DNA from: Cristatella mucedo
Taxonomy: Eukaryota; Bryozoa; Phylactolaemata; Cristatellidae
DNA: 64,000 nucleotides
NCBI GenBank assembly: GCA_009760855.2
Contig: WPIO01000028.1
Coordinates: 1,261,001-1,325,000 of the forward strand
Reading direction: 5' to 3'
This document shows positions 52,601 to 63,329 of the stretch, piece after piece. Made by a program: the position numbers and the translations under genes. Within the stretch, counting starts at the first letter, position 1. The number at the start of each line of letters is the position of its first letter. The notes under the pieces are model-generated. The model was given only the letters and a program-made list of their open reading frames with translations. It ran no database searches and was not told the DNA's origin.

Positions 52601-55600
52601 TGACAGAAAGTCGAGGTCGATGTGCTGCTTGACTGGGAGCCAATGAAGGTCGACTAGAAGTGGTGTGATGTGGCAACTGCAATGCTCACGACAGACAAGC
52701 CTAGCTACAGAGCATTAACTGTATGCGTCGGTTTGCACCGTTCCGTGAACCAGCAAGCAGTAAGCTAGAAGTCGAGACGGGATGTAACAAATGCATGGAC
52801 CGCCTTAGATGTAGTATCCTTGTCTAAACAAGCCCGAATGTCAGCTATTCTATGCAGCTGCAAGTTGGCAGACACTTGTATCAGGTAGATTTAAATTATT
52901 TGTATAGCGCCCCGAGAGAACTTAATCTATATTCAGGCGCTTCACATATGCCTCGGGGCTCGAGCCCTCGACCTCAGCCAGACCTGGTCGAGGCGAGCAC
53001 CTTAACCGCTGAACCAAACCAGGTAGCAGGAAGAAAAGGAGTATTCCTTGTGGTAACTACCGTTTAAGTGACATGTGTATAAGGCAGGCAGATGTACATG
53101 TTCCCATCCTTTGGACTAGAAGGGAGCGGAGAGCATTGGATTTAGTCTGTTTGTGATTGCCACTGTAATTAGTGGCCAAAAGGACACGAAACCTAATTTG
53201 GACTGCCATCTTTGTGTGTTGTTGAAACCACCGTGTTGCGCACTCGCCGATAAGTCTGTCTAAACACCGTGTGAGGTACGTGAGGTCGCGGCTCCCAGCA
53301 ATGACTCCTTCTATTGGCCATTTGCTGGCCACATGCTCGGGTCGTGTAGCGGTGGCTGCCATCAGCTGGTTTCTGTTGACTGATGTTTATGTGTTTGGGC
53401 GCTTCACTTTGGGAGCTCACTCGTTGCTCACTACTGCCCCCTGGTTCAATCTTCATTAGTAGGTTTAAGAGGAAGAAACTTCACCTCGTCTCGGTATGTT
53501 CAGGGTTGCCTACTCGTTATGGTGTTTCATTGATTTATCACGGCATTTAGTGGGTCCATGTGATTCGTTCCTTGTGTGGTTATGCGAGCTGACACTGTAC
53601 ATGCTAACACTAACCATATTTGCATGCTGACTCTGTGCATGTCACCTCTAATCATGTTATTCTCGTTGTAATTGAGCATGCTATCACTAATCGTTCGACC
53701 AAGCTTCCCTTACAGCATATGTACAGTGTCTTGAAAGAGATTAAGTTCTCTGAGGGTCCTATACAAATGCATTATTATTGGTATGGGATTTCAGTGTGCC
53801 CGTTTTTGTTGCCTGATCCGGTGGGTGCATTGGGCAAATTTCACTTTGGCTTTTGGCAGTCAAAACGTCGACCTGTATGCTATTATGTTTAGCCGTAATA
53901 GTAATAATATTAATAATGCACTTGATAAAGCACCGTCAGAGAACTCAATCTTTTTCTAGGCACTTTACATTTGCGTAGGGAAATGCAATTGGATGGTGAG
54001 TAATATCATGCTCGATAAACAACATGAATAGTAGGCTTAGCAAAGCTATCATCTCTAGACATAATAATTATAATAATAATAAGTATTACTCTTTCAATGC
54101 ATTTATATAGGGCTCTCGGAGAACTTAATCTCTTTTAGGCACTTTACATAAACATACAGATATTATAGACATACATATTTTTCATCTATAACTTTGTCAA
54201 GTCATGAGAACTTAGCAGTTGTTATGTTGCTGGAGAGATATCTATAGATTACTCACCACATGAGCAGCTTTTAGAGCGAAATTGTTAGCCAACAGCTGCA
54301 GCATCTCACATAGCAAAGACAACAATTAGAAGCATCAACGATTAAGAAAGCAGTTAAGAAAGGGGCAGAGAAGGGTGATGGAAAAGAACATAGCAGCAGA
54401 TGAAAAAAATCGTCGAAGAAGAATTTTGGAGCTAGCTCCTCAGCCTTGGACCTGCTGCATGTGAGGATCTGCCGTCAACGGTCTCTTAAGTGGGAGAAAG
54501 GGGCGGCCAATTTATTGTACTTAAATGGACCCGAGGGTTATATGGAGGATCGTGCTGCTGTCTTAGTTAAGATAAGTATTAAGGAATCAAGCCGTGGCTA
54601 GCCTCATTGGTAAGAGTAAGAATTTCTGCTGTATTTATGCAACTCGTCCTAGAGTTATTCGTGCTCTATGTCAATCCTCAGTCATTCTGCAGTATTTAGA
54701 TGAAAAGGTATGCCAACAATTTTCAGTGGAACCGACCTTTTTCATTTTTCTGCCTTTTCTCACAGTTGCTTTTGCTGAGCCATTTTGTGAAGTATTATTA
54801 GTTCACTTCCAGTCGATCATTTTTTGAAAAATTGTCCCTGTGCTTCCACACCAGCCAATATTCAGTATGAGCCCAAATGTGGTTAAGCCAATAATGAGCT
54901 ACACGTGGTGCCCGCTGCTTCAGGCTTGCTCTGTCGATACTCTAGTCGTACTGTAGTGAGTGGCTCTACCAGTTGAACTGCTCTGTGATTTAGTTGCCAG
55001 CTTTCATTTAGTCTTTTTTTGTGGGCTTTGTGTGGCAATGTGCAACCCAACAAGCCTTGTTTTTGTGCACCTTGGGTGTTCTGGCTGCCCACGAGCAAAC
55101 AAGTTGCTTGCATTTATAGGATTGTTCACTCAGTTGGCTTTGGGTTGGATCACATTGTCTGACTGACCACGACTAACACGGGCCCTTGTACTAACTGGCA
55201 GATTTCACTGCATACATCCGGCAGGAATATCCAATTTGTGTTGTGCAGTCGTGCGCCCATCAAAGGATACATGGCTTGCAAAAAGGGCTGGGAGTCCTGG
55301 TGGTTATCAAGTGTCATCATTGGCTGTTGTTAGACTATCTGTTGCATAGAAACTTGAGATGCAAATAAATCTGATAGTAGTGCTTGCGTACAAACCCACT
55401 ACCACCGAGAGGTGCTAACGAGGCGTTTTGTTCAAGGCCCCACCTCAGCCACTTACCAGTGCCTGAACGAGCCTTAAAGCTGTTAGTTGTGCCTTTGAAC
55501 ATGCACACACCAACCGTTCTGCTTATTTTTTTGTTAATGGACAACACCGTTGCTGATATCACTCATTAGCAGGATGCAACAACTGTTTGTGCAGGTCCAT

Positions 55601-58600
55601 TTTGTCATAGTTTTTTCACAGCTGCCTTAAATGTCATAAATAATAATAGCAATAATGTAGCATTTAAATAGCACCCCTATAGAACTGAATCTCTTTCTAG
55701 GCACTTAACATATGTTGAAAAGGAAACATGTCAACTGGTTAGGGATAGGACCCAAAATTTCAGAATGCGTAAGCACTCAGAGGACAATTCACTCTAGAAA
55801 GTGCTGTGAGGAAAGGTAGGGTTTTAGCTTCTTTTCAAAGTTTCCAAATCCGGAGATGACATGATATGAGTCTGTAGTGAGTTCTATGCGTTGGAAGTAT
55901 GGGAACTCAGAGGCTACATCTCCCAAGAGATTTGAAGCTCTTCAGAGGTGAAACCAAACAAATCGAGTCAGAAAAGTATGATGCGACACGTGATTAGGAA
56001 GTGTTTCCTATACTTGGGCCGAAGAAGAGATTGAATAATAATAATAATTTTGTATAGTATATATATATAGTATATATTTGTGTAGTGCTCTCAGATAACT
56101 TAATCTGTTTTTAGGCACTTTACATTTGCTGCAAAGTAAGCATGATTGAATGGTTAATGGTAGCAAGCTCAATGTCAACAAGCACCACAGGGCCCCAAAA
56201 CGTTGTGACTGAACCTTGAAGTTGATGCTTGATGGGAAGCCAGTGCAGATTGATAAAAAAGTGATGCAACGTGGCTGCTGCAGCGTTCACAACAAACAGG
56301 CCGAGCTGCCGAGTTTTGCACCAAACGCAAGCACGTTATTGCACAGGCAGGAAGACCTGCAAGTAGCTAGTTGCAGAAGACCTGCAAGTAGCTAGTTGCA
56401 GAAGACCTGCAAGTAGCTAGTTGCAGAGGTCTAGACGGGATGTCACAAATGCATGGACTAGCTTGGCTGTGGTATCTTCATCTAAGCAAGCCCGAATTTT
56501 TTTCTATGTTAAATGTCTGGTGCTGTTTGTGTGGCCAATGAATGCCCCCTCGAATGCTGTGGGTCAGATGACGTTTGCCGTAGCCTCTGCTTGGCACAGT
56601 GCTCTCAGCAGCATTGTCCGGACCAGTAGGCATTCACGCGGTACCAGCAGCAGAATCAGCATGTGCACTGGCTTTAGTCGGCCACCAACCACCGGCTTCT
56701 CTGTCTGTCGTCGGAAGGGTCATTCCGAGTAAACAGGCTCAAGGGTCGTCCCACTCGAGCAGCCACTGGCTAGTCAATGCCCATGTCAGTTATGCCTATC
56801 CATGCGGGCACGTTTTTCATAAGATCGGCTTCTAGACGGTTCTATCTGTGTCTGACTTCTCGGCTGAGTGTGGGTCATGCCTGCTGGCCTGGCATGCAGA
56901 AGAGGGGACGGTGATGCTGTATCTTCGGCTTTGGTGCTGTCGGTGGCAAAGAAAGTGCCACGCCAAGTGACCGCCTATGCTGCACGTCCTGTGCGCTGGC
57001 TGGCGTACACCGGTGCACTCCATTGTAAAACAATCTGCAGGTCTGCAGATTGCGCTGCAGCCATTGCCTGCATCTCGTGATTCTCAGCCTTCTACCCTTC
57101 GGGGCCTCGACCTTGGCTGTACGCTCACTCAGAGCTCCTCATTGGAGAGTATAGCAGTCCAGTGCTCGATAGTAGTGAGCGCTCAAACCATGATTGAGCT
57201 TGGTTGGTTTGCCTCTCCATTGCTGTTATTTTTTTTGAGTTCCTACGGAGATTGTTTGACCTAAAGGATCGGGTACTTGAGTGCATTGAGCAGCTAGTTA
57301 GGCTACCTGGCATCTCGGATTTTTAGCCCTCGTGGTGAATTGTATTTTTTGGGGAGGTTTGAGATAGAAATATCCATTCGATGACGATGAACGTAGGCAA
57401 GTGAATTCAACGGAAGCCTGCATATTTTGTGAATTAGAGGCTGCCCGTTTGGTGCTCAGACCTGTCCTTCTGATTTCCATGACTTTTCAAGCCACTACCA
57501 TGAATAGGAGCCGCTGATCGAGTTGTTGGGATCTTGCAGCCGACCTGTCTTGGTTCGAGGCTTATTCCGTCGTGCATTTGTCGAAAATTCAGTTTGAACA
57601 ATGGTGTGCATTGTTTTAATAGTTGCCAAGCTGGCAATTGTCCAGGTCAGCTGTCGATTAATCAGCTTTTTCAGCTCGTGCGACTTTTTTTTATTCTTGT
57701 AGTGATTGTCTACAATGGTTATATCTTTTTTTGTCATCCTCACTCGTGTTAACCTGACGATCGGCCAGGCTGACGCTCAGTGGGGTAGTAGTAGAAGCAA
57801 AGTAAAAGAATAAAGGTCGACTGATTAAACTGTCTCACTTATATAGCATCAGCAGAGCCTCAGTAGATATCAAACTGCTTGCAGTGGGCAATACAGGATG
57901 AGATGATGGCTCGAGCCCACGGTCTGGGTCGTGAAGCATGGTTAACTTTGCTTCTGGGCTAAGGCTCCTCGGTAAGAACTGCCCTCTGCCTGCCAGTGAA
58001 TTGTGGATGTGCAACAGTCGTCAGCAGGAGAGCAGATCTTGTTACTTAAGAATTGTGGAAGTGAGTTCCACAGTGTAGGACCTTCAGAGAAAAAGGTTCT
58101 GTTGCCAGCAATCTGTAAGCCTAGGAATTTGAACAGCTACTTTATGGCCAGTAGAGGACCTGAGGGCATGAGGAGGCTGAAACTGGTGCAGTAGTTCAGC
58201 CAGGCATGAAGGAGCCAAGCGATGGCAGGCCTCATGGGTAAGAACAAAACAAGTGGGCAATGATGATGTTATTATTATTATTTCTTGCATAAGTTTTGCT
58301 GTGTATCTGTTGAACGACCAAGAGCCACCGTACCTCTGTCAGCAGCATAGGAGACACATGGCTGAGCTCTGGGATTTGATAACTAGCCCTGCAGCCATTA
58401 TCATCACCAGTTTTAGAGTATGGAGAAGTCTCGGGTCGAATACAGGCTAGGAACTTAGTAGTAATTGAAGTCATTCAGATGGTGCCACTCTACTTTGCAA
58501 CTCAAGTTCTGCTTTACCTTAATTAATTGCTCATTTTCAGCCCCTTACTGAAACAGGTACCGATTTTAGGCCATCAAACAGACGTCATTTCCTGTCATTA

Positions 58601-59597
58601 AATTTTCATGATGCACCGGCACTGTCAAGCAGGAAACAGGAAACGTCTTGCCTACTGGCCTTGCTTGGTGGAGGCCGTGGCACTTGATTAGTACCGTGCG
58701 GAATGCATCCAGTCACAGCTCGTTGTTGGTGCTGCTGGCTAGCTATAGGGGCGGGGACAATGTTGTAGTGCAGGACTGACAAGCTTAGCTGTAGCTCTGG
58801 TCTGTCTGAAGTGCTTGCAGAGTGCACGCTCTGGGGGCGTAAGTTGTGTCAGTGCCTGCGGTGTCGATTTTACAGTGGTTTGACATAATGTGGAACACGG
58901 AGGAGGCAGCGAACTAAAAAAAAAAACAGGTTCGCTGGCTGGGGCACTCAAGTTTTTGTGACTGGTAGGTTGTACTGGCTGTACGATGGAATTCCATCAA
59001 CTGAGTGTAGAAACTTCACCGGTATGAAGTTTCACTGGTGATTTAATGGTGGACAGTGATAATAATAGATGTGTCTTTTGCATAGCACTGCACCGTAAGA
59101 GAACCTCCTCCCTATCCAAGTGCTGTACTACTCTCTGTAAGAGAAGCAACGGCCAAAGGTTAATGACAAGCACTGTATCATGCTTAGATAAGCATTCACA
59201 AGTATGCACGGATCAGGCTTAGACAAGAATCCAAAAGCACACATAAAAGTCACCCAGGACCACAGGTTAGACAGCCCTAGTAACATTCATGCACAAGGAA
59301 GCGCTCAAAGAAAGGAAAAAGAAAGTTCATTTGGGTGCGGGAAAGCTGAGTGAATGAGGTGGGTCTGTAGCTTAAGCTTATGCGATGCAAAGTCGGTGCA
59401 CGTGTTGACAGAAGTTGGATGAGAGCTCCAGACTTTTGGTGACGTCGAACTTAAGGCTCAATCACCAAAAGATTTCATTTTAGTGCGAGGCCCAGGGAGA
59501 AGAATGGAAGCCGAGGAGCGGATGGTGGGAGTGCAATCTGGAGGAGCAATGAGGTCAGATAGGTAGGCCGGTGCAAGTGAGTGAAGCAAAGTGAACA

Positions 59598-59662
<65 letters not shown>

Positions 59663-61461
59663 CTCGTAGTCGATGGGAAAGCTTGATTGGGAACCAGTTA
59701 AATTCAGGCAGCAGTGCTGTGACGTGGCAACTAGGCCATTAGCAGCAGACCAGCCGTGATCCTGGTGGCTTGCGATCGAATTTGAAGCATTTTTTAAGTT
59801 TAGCACGACAAATATGTCAGCCTATCAGTCTGAATTCAGAGAGCATCGGCTTTTGGTTGGTATATACCAGATAACAAAACCGAATCGAACAAACTGACGT
59901 AAACGAAAACCACGCTAATTTCCACCTGGGCCACCACAACGTGCTATGCAAAAGTCATTCGTTGTACAAATCCAAGAATAAAACCTGGTGGTGTCATATC
60001 AGGTGTCATACTGTAAGGGTCTCGGTGTGAAAGTCAGTTCCACCATCGGGGCACAGCGATGCCGTCAGTATTCCTGCCGCCTGGTAGGGCACTTCCCTTT
60101 CACCTATCCCTTGTCGATGCGTAATGTATCCTTTCCTCGACTAGCCACAACTCCTAGGCGGCTTCTTGTTTGCTATAATAATAATAATGCATTTGAAATA
60201 GCACCATCAGAGAACTCAATCTATTTCTTGGCACTTTAAATTTGCTGCAAAGGAACCACGATCGAATGGCTATTTCTTGCATGCTGACGTTTTACCCCTT
60301 ATTTGCAAGGAAAAAGTTGCTTTTAGGCGTCGAGTAATGTTATCATCGGAGCCCGGCTGCCGAGAAGTTACACGCATTTGGACGTGCATGCGGGTGCTGG
60401 TATGTAACAACCGTTAATCACAAGCACAAATGCGACGAGGGAATACCTAGTTGCTCGGTTCCCGAGTTTCTAGCCGCTGCACATCACTGCCCCTCATCCT
60501 GCTCCTCATTTGGTAGCGTTGTCATCCCATAGTTGGTAACCCCCGACCGTCAGACTGGACTATCACGACTTACAGTTCGGTATCAGGTGCAATTTGACGC
60601 GTTCGGCATAATAGCCTGAAGGCGAGCTCTCGTCGAGCCCTCGACCAGGCTTGTACCAAAGTTTGCATGCGTCCACGTGCCCAGTTGGGCTATGGTCAAG
60701 AAACGAATCGTACCGGGGGACAGTGGCTCGCTTATGGGCCGCCTGTGCGACTATGCTCGAAGCAATACGTCGAAGGCGTTTACTCATGGCACGAGCTGCA
60801 AGTTTTCAGCTGTTTAATTGTTCTGCTTTTCGTTACACGTGATGCGACTGCACCGACACCTTTGTGCATTGTGTGCGTAGAAAGAATTGCAAATTGGCAC
60901 CTGCTTCACTTGGCGAAAGCCAGGCTCACTCGTTTGCCTTCTTTGTACAAGTTAGCTATGGAGCGCAGCTCCTAGCGAACGTCGATGGCCAAGCTTTCCC
61001 ACGCCGGACATCAGGTGCAGGCTGCCTCTGCTCTCAGTGCTCTGCTTCGTCGAAGGCAACTCTAAAATAATAAAAAAAAAAATATTGTAGCAAACACTAG
61101 ATGTAGCTTGTGCAGCATAACATGTGGACCTGGGTTTTCCGCCAGATGGCGTTACATGATTACGATGTCATGTCACATGGTTGGTTTTCGGCTGTCGTCG
61201 TCATGAGTGTGGAGCCGCTAGTCCTGCCTACACGTGCCGAGTCTTTATTGCTGATGTTGCTGCAGTCTTATTTTAGTGGTGGCAGTGTGTTCTTCAGGCA
61301 AAGAGCTAGCCCCCTCTGTGGCCGGACGTTATGCCTCTCGTTTGTTGTAGCGCTCATATTTGTCATGCTCGACGATCCAGCATTTGAAAAGTCTCTTCAG
61401 ATCAACTCTTGTCCTAGCTTGGTTTTCTATCGTCAAGGCCAGCCAATCGTGTATGACGGCG
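49505..61461 (+). CDS. Secretory thioredoxin-fold protein with TGRC in place of CxxC (5' part, three exons seen)
   Basis: Exons 49505-49658, 51464-51565 and 61351-61461 join at phase-1 introns to give about 122 residues with no stop; the 3' end was not found. Residues 1-15 are a signal-peptide-like hydrophobic start (MLRALFFVSSCLVL). Then come VPTLKSKDELIELGKSFPYF and AVFSYGGGVTGRCGAIARL (first strand, helix and active-site loop), a helix rich in Ala, Glu and Leu, the strand LIFVMLDD, and INSCPSLVFYRQGQPIVYDG. The latter matches the cis-proline loop and final strands of protein disulfide isomerase domains. Alignment puts TGRC where PDI has CGHC, so the first redox cysteine is Thr. I do not recognise the exact family member. 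What is seen: good splice sites, matching phases and fold order. What is inferred: that the three exons belong together. Confidence 0.55.
49659..51463. other. Thioredoxin-like gene, intron 1
   Basis: Right end is GC-rich (50.9-51.46 kb) with a self-complementary run of GCTA units at about 51064-51085. It could contain an alternative promoter. Confidence 0.35.
51464..51565 (+). CDS. Thioredoxin-like gene, exon 2 (active-site loop)
   Basis: The acceptor CTTCCGTCCCTTGCAG is strong and the donor is CGAAG|GTGAGC. It encodes GGGVTGRCGAIARLAEAPLA then ELQKEAAARLDLE. It is CpG-rich. An ATG at 51436 is in another frame relation and would make this a first exon of a non-secreted protein; I consider that less likely. 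Confidence 0.55.
51574..51603. promoter_or_regulatory. 30-bp perfect palindrome with an NRF-1-like core
   Basis: The 30 bases are exactly self-complementary, centred on GCATGC. The central 12 bp CGCGCATGCGCG fit the NRF-1 (alpha-Pal) consensus YGCGCAYGCGCR. The site begins 8 bp after the exon 2 donor, inside a CpG-rich block of roughly 50.9-51.7 kb. Confidence 0.5.
51604..52120. other. Thioredoxin-like gene, intron 2 start
   Basis: A plus-strand frame at 51834-52088 is open but unrecognised. Confidence 0.25.
52121..52868 (-). mobile_element. LINE family B 3' fragment, minus strand
   Basis: Reversed tail (AATAACACATTTTTACAGAG), 3' UTR, and ORF2 end including the reversed DTTSKAVHAFVTSRLDF region near 52770-52830. 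Confidence 0.8.
52893..53028 (-). repeat. SINE family 1 copy, well preserved
   Basis: Reverse of CGGGGCGCTATACAAATAATTT, AGGGCTCGAGCCCCGAGGCA and head TGGTTCAGCGGTTAAGGTGC. It directly follows a LINE fragment. Confidence 0.8.
53029..53534. other. Unique stretch
   Basis: Frames on both strands, no signature. Confidence 0.25.
53535..53785 (+). repeat. LINE family B 3' UTR and tail, plus strand
   Basis: GCATTTAGTGGGTCCATGTG through ACCATATTTGCATGCTGACT to GAAAGAGATTAAGTTCTCTG and ATACAAATGCATTATTATT. Confidence 0.85.
53895..54165 (-). repeat. Two LINE tail fragments, minus strand
   Basis: Reversed tails at 53897-53985 (AATAATGCACTTGATAAAGC) and 54060-54160 (AATGCATTTATATAGGGCTC). Confidence 0.7.
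54166..55639. other. Thioredoxin-like gene, intron 2, unique stretch
   Basis: A frame open from 55201 to 55368 follows CTAACTGGCAG and reads DFTAYIRQEYPICVVQSCAH, ending at a stop overlapping AATAAA. Unrecognised. Confidence 0.3.
55640..56030 (-). repeat. LINE 3' fragment, minus strand, diverged
   Basis: Reversed tail (AATGTAGCATTTAAATAGCA) and 3' UTR similar to the 28.5 kb copy. Confidence 0.6.
56035..56510 (-). repeat. LINE family B 3' fragment, minus strand
   Basis: Reversed tail at 56035-56115, then the reversed ORF2 end with an internal 25-bp triplication. The right side reads the [16 protein letters not shown] region in reverse. Confidence 0.7.
56351..56425. repeat. Three-copy 25-bp tandem repeat
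   Basis: GAAGACCTGCAAGTAGCTAG plus TTGCA is repeated three times without mismatch, inside a LINE fragment. Confidence 0.95.
56511..57817. other. Unique stretch
   Basis: Several open frames with no recognised family. Confidence 0.25.
57818..57970 (-). repeat. SINE family 2 copy, diverged
   Basis: Reversed tail (CTGATTAAACTGTCTCACTT), TCAAACTGCTTGCAGTGGGC, and box B region CTCGAGCCCACGGTCTGGGT. Confidence 0.65.
57975..58470 (-). repeat. LINE family A 3' fragment, minus strand
   Basis: 58290-58084 reads LTHEACHRLAPSCLAELLHQ and FQPPHALRS, matching the 17.3 kb copy ([20 protein letters not shown]). Interrupted near 58250-58290 by an ATT run. Confidence 0.8.
59065..59870 (-). repeat. LINE family C 3' fragment, minus strand
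   Basis: Reversed tail at 59065-59140, 3' UTR, and the ORF2 end around a GA tract (PAYLSDLIAPPDCTPTIRSS near 59570-59510 in reverse). Confidence 0.65.
59601..59661. repeat. (GA)n microsatellite
   Basis: About 60 bp of uninterrupted GA dinucleotides within the LINE family C fragment. Confidence 0.98.
60172..60270 (-). repeat. LINE family B tail fragment, minus strand
   Basis: ATAATAATAATGCATTTGAA and AGCACCATCAGAGAACTCAA, then the start of the 3' UTR. Confidence 0.75.
60271..61350. other. Upstream of thioredoxin-like exon 3
   Basis: Open frames at 60650-60975 and 61110-61350 lack signatures. Confidence 0.25.
61351..61461 (+). CDS. Thioredoxin-like gene, exon 3 (cis-proline segment)
   Basis: The acceptor is CTCGTTTGTTGTAG and the donor GGCG|GTAAGG. 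It encodes LIFVMLDDPAFEKSLQI then NSCPSLVFYRQGQPIVYDG. The xCPSLxxFxxGxxxxYxG pattern is characteristic of PDI/thioredoxin domains. Confidence 0.6.
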
Positions 61462-61844
61462 GTAAGGCACGCTTGAGCCCCACACTTGTTCTTTTTGCAT
61501 TTTGCCACACAGTTGCACTCGCTAGTTATATATTCATTCGCCCAGTTTTTACGGAACTGGAACATAGTAAAGCTGTGGAGACTTCTTGGTCACACTGCGT
61601 ATTGAAGAAAAGAATACTGGTTTGCTAGCCCGTTAGTGCTGTTCATTAAACGATGCAAGCGGTCGCGTTTATACATATTATGTGCTCGTGCAATTGCATG
61701 CTTAGTGGGCACGGTTTCAAGTCTCGGTGGTAAGCCTAACTGTTTCCGACGTTTGAAGGGCACCACCCCCCCCCCAGTAAAGGTACTTGTTTCAAAACCG
61801 ATTTCCACTTTCGCCGAAAGAAGCCGAGAGAGAGGCAGCATCTA
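61462..61844. other. After thioredoxin-like exon 3
   Basis: The exon 3 frame stays open past the donor for a while but loses thioredoxin similarity. No next exon with the right phase was found up to the window end. Confidence 0.3.
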
Positions 61845-61922
61845 TCAAATGCCTAGAAAGAGATTCAGTTCTCTGATGGGGCTATATAAATGTATTGTTA
61901 TTATTAATATTATTATTACAGT
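61845..61922 (+). repeat. LINE family B tail fragment, plus strand
   Basis: AATGCCTAGAAAGAGATTCA, GTTCTCTGATGGGGCTATAT, then an ATTATTATT tail. Confidence 0.8.
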
Positions 61923-62459
61923 CTGAGTTGATTTTGCACGCTGTGCGGTGGCCTGGTCAGGGACACGCACACCGCTCGGACCACGAGTTCTCGGCCCTCG
62001 CTATATTTGGCCTTGCATGGATTTCAGGGCTTTTGTTGCCCAGAGCGTGCTAGCTGCAGTGTCGTTAATCGTGAAAAGCTTCAGATGCACTTCCCACTCC
62101 AAGATAGACCTCTGCCTGGACGTGGGAAAAGCGTATCGCTGTCCTTCGGCCTTTTTGTTTAACTTGCCCTCGTAGTACCTTTCCCCACACGTCTGGCCTC
62201 ATGATTCTAGAGGTCTTGCCTTTGCAGTTCTACGAACACCCCCAATCCAGCAGTGAAGTCTAGCTTGCATTGATTCCTTTTCTGCTTGCTCGTGCAGTGT
62301 TTCCTGAATGTAATTTAGCTCGGCTATGTAGGAGCACCTGCTGAATTTGTCATGGTTGGTTCGCTTAGTCGTGACCGTGATTCGTAAACTGAATCTTGCT
62401 TTACCGGGAGGCCTCAGCTCGGCTGCTTTGATAGCCAACTGACAAAGCAGGGCATACTA
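61923..62459. other. Unique stretch
   Basis: A frame after TGGATTTCAG (62029-62175) is open but its entry phase does not match exon 3. Confidence 0.25.
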
Positions 62460-62790
62460 ACTTCTTATGTAACGTAATGCTAATATAACTGTCTGTAACT
62501 CCACAAAGCCACACACACACACTAAGTGGGTGTGATGCTGCAGAGTTTTCTATAGCCCACTCACAGCCTAAGCTGCTTTCGGTATGCATTCGGTAGCCAG
62601 CAGACTTCATCTCACGCAAGGTAGGGAAAGTGAAAAGCATAGCTGAGTCAGTAGGACAGTTGAGATAGTGAGTAGCAAGGAAGTAGTAGCTCACGACGAC
62701 TGAAAAGGATGTGCCACAGTCCGTAGCAGGAGGGTAGATGCTGTTATCTAAGAATTGTGGAGATGAGTTCATTCGATGCACAACAGCTCA
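62460..62790 (-). repeat. LINE family A 3' fragment, minus strand
   Basis: Reverse complement matches 17510-17740: YYFLATHYLNCPTDSAMLFT and GYRMHTESSLGCEWAIENSA, with the ACACACTAAGTGGG 3' end. Confidence 0.85.
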
Positions 62791-63171
62791 CATAAATATA
62801 TAAAACAGCAATGACGAGCATCTTAGTTGGTCTTAGTCGTAAGAAGTAGGCATGGTTGCTGTAGGCCTGGGGTCTGCCAGGCCGGCTACTGCTGCCTAGC
62901 ATGCAAGCCAATTAATCGCTTATTGGACAGCCTCTTAAATACCACCGGTTTAATGTCTGCTCACTAAAAAAAAAACCAAGGGGTTACTTATCCACGATCA
63001 GGCTGTCCAGGATAAGCTAGCTGCATTTCTGCAGAAAGAGAGCTGGATGACGCCTTGCTTTGGTGGCTATGTATCTGAGACGACCCCTGTGCAGTTTCTC
63101 GTTTTCTTTCAGTCCATGCGACCTGACAAGGGGTTTGGCGGGGTTAGTATGGTTGTTCGTGAATCGTTTAG

Positions 63172-63300
63172 CTATGGTCCAGCAGTTAAGGCGCTCGCCC
63201 CGGCCAAGGTCTGGCTGAGGTCGTGGGCTCGAGCCCCGAGGCATATGTAAAGCGCCTGAATAGAGATTAAGTTCTCTTGGGGCGCTATACAAATGAATTA
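63172..63300 (+). repeat. SINE family 1, consensus-like copy
   Basis: TATGGTCCAGCAGTTAAGGC head (box A), GTGGGCTCGAGCCCCGAGGC box B, then GTAAAGCGCCTGAATAGAGA and TTAAGTTCTCTTGGGGCGCT plus ATACAAATGAATTA. Best reference for the family. Confidence 0.88.
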
Positions 63301-63329
63301 TAATTATATATAAGACCTGCAGTTTTTTG

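Noticed and set aside
54594-54827. Frame with QSSVILQYLDEK, vaguely like a glutathione S-transferase segment
   Set aside because: The match is a few residues only and no neighbouring exon supports it.
63172-63300. tRNA gene suggested by A and B boxes
   Set aside because: No complete cloverleaf, and the tail is LINE-like; it is a SINE. The same holds for the other SINE 1 and SINE 2 copies.
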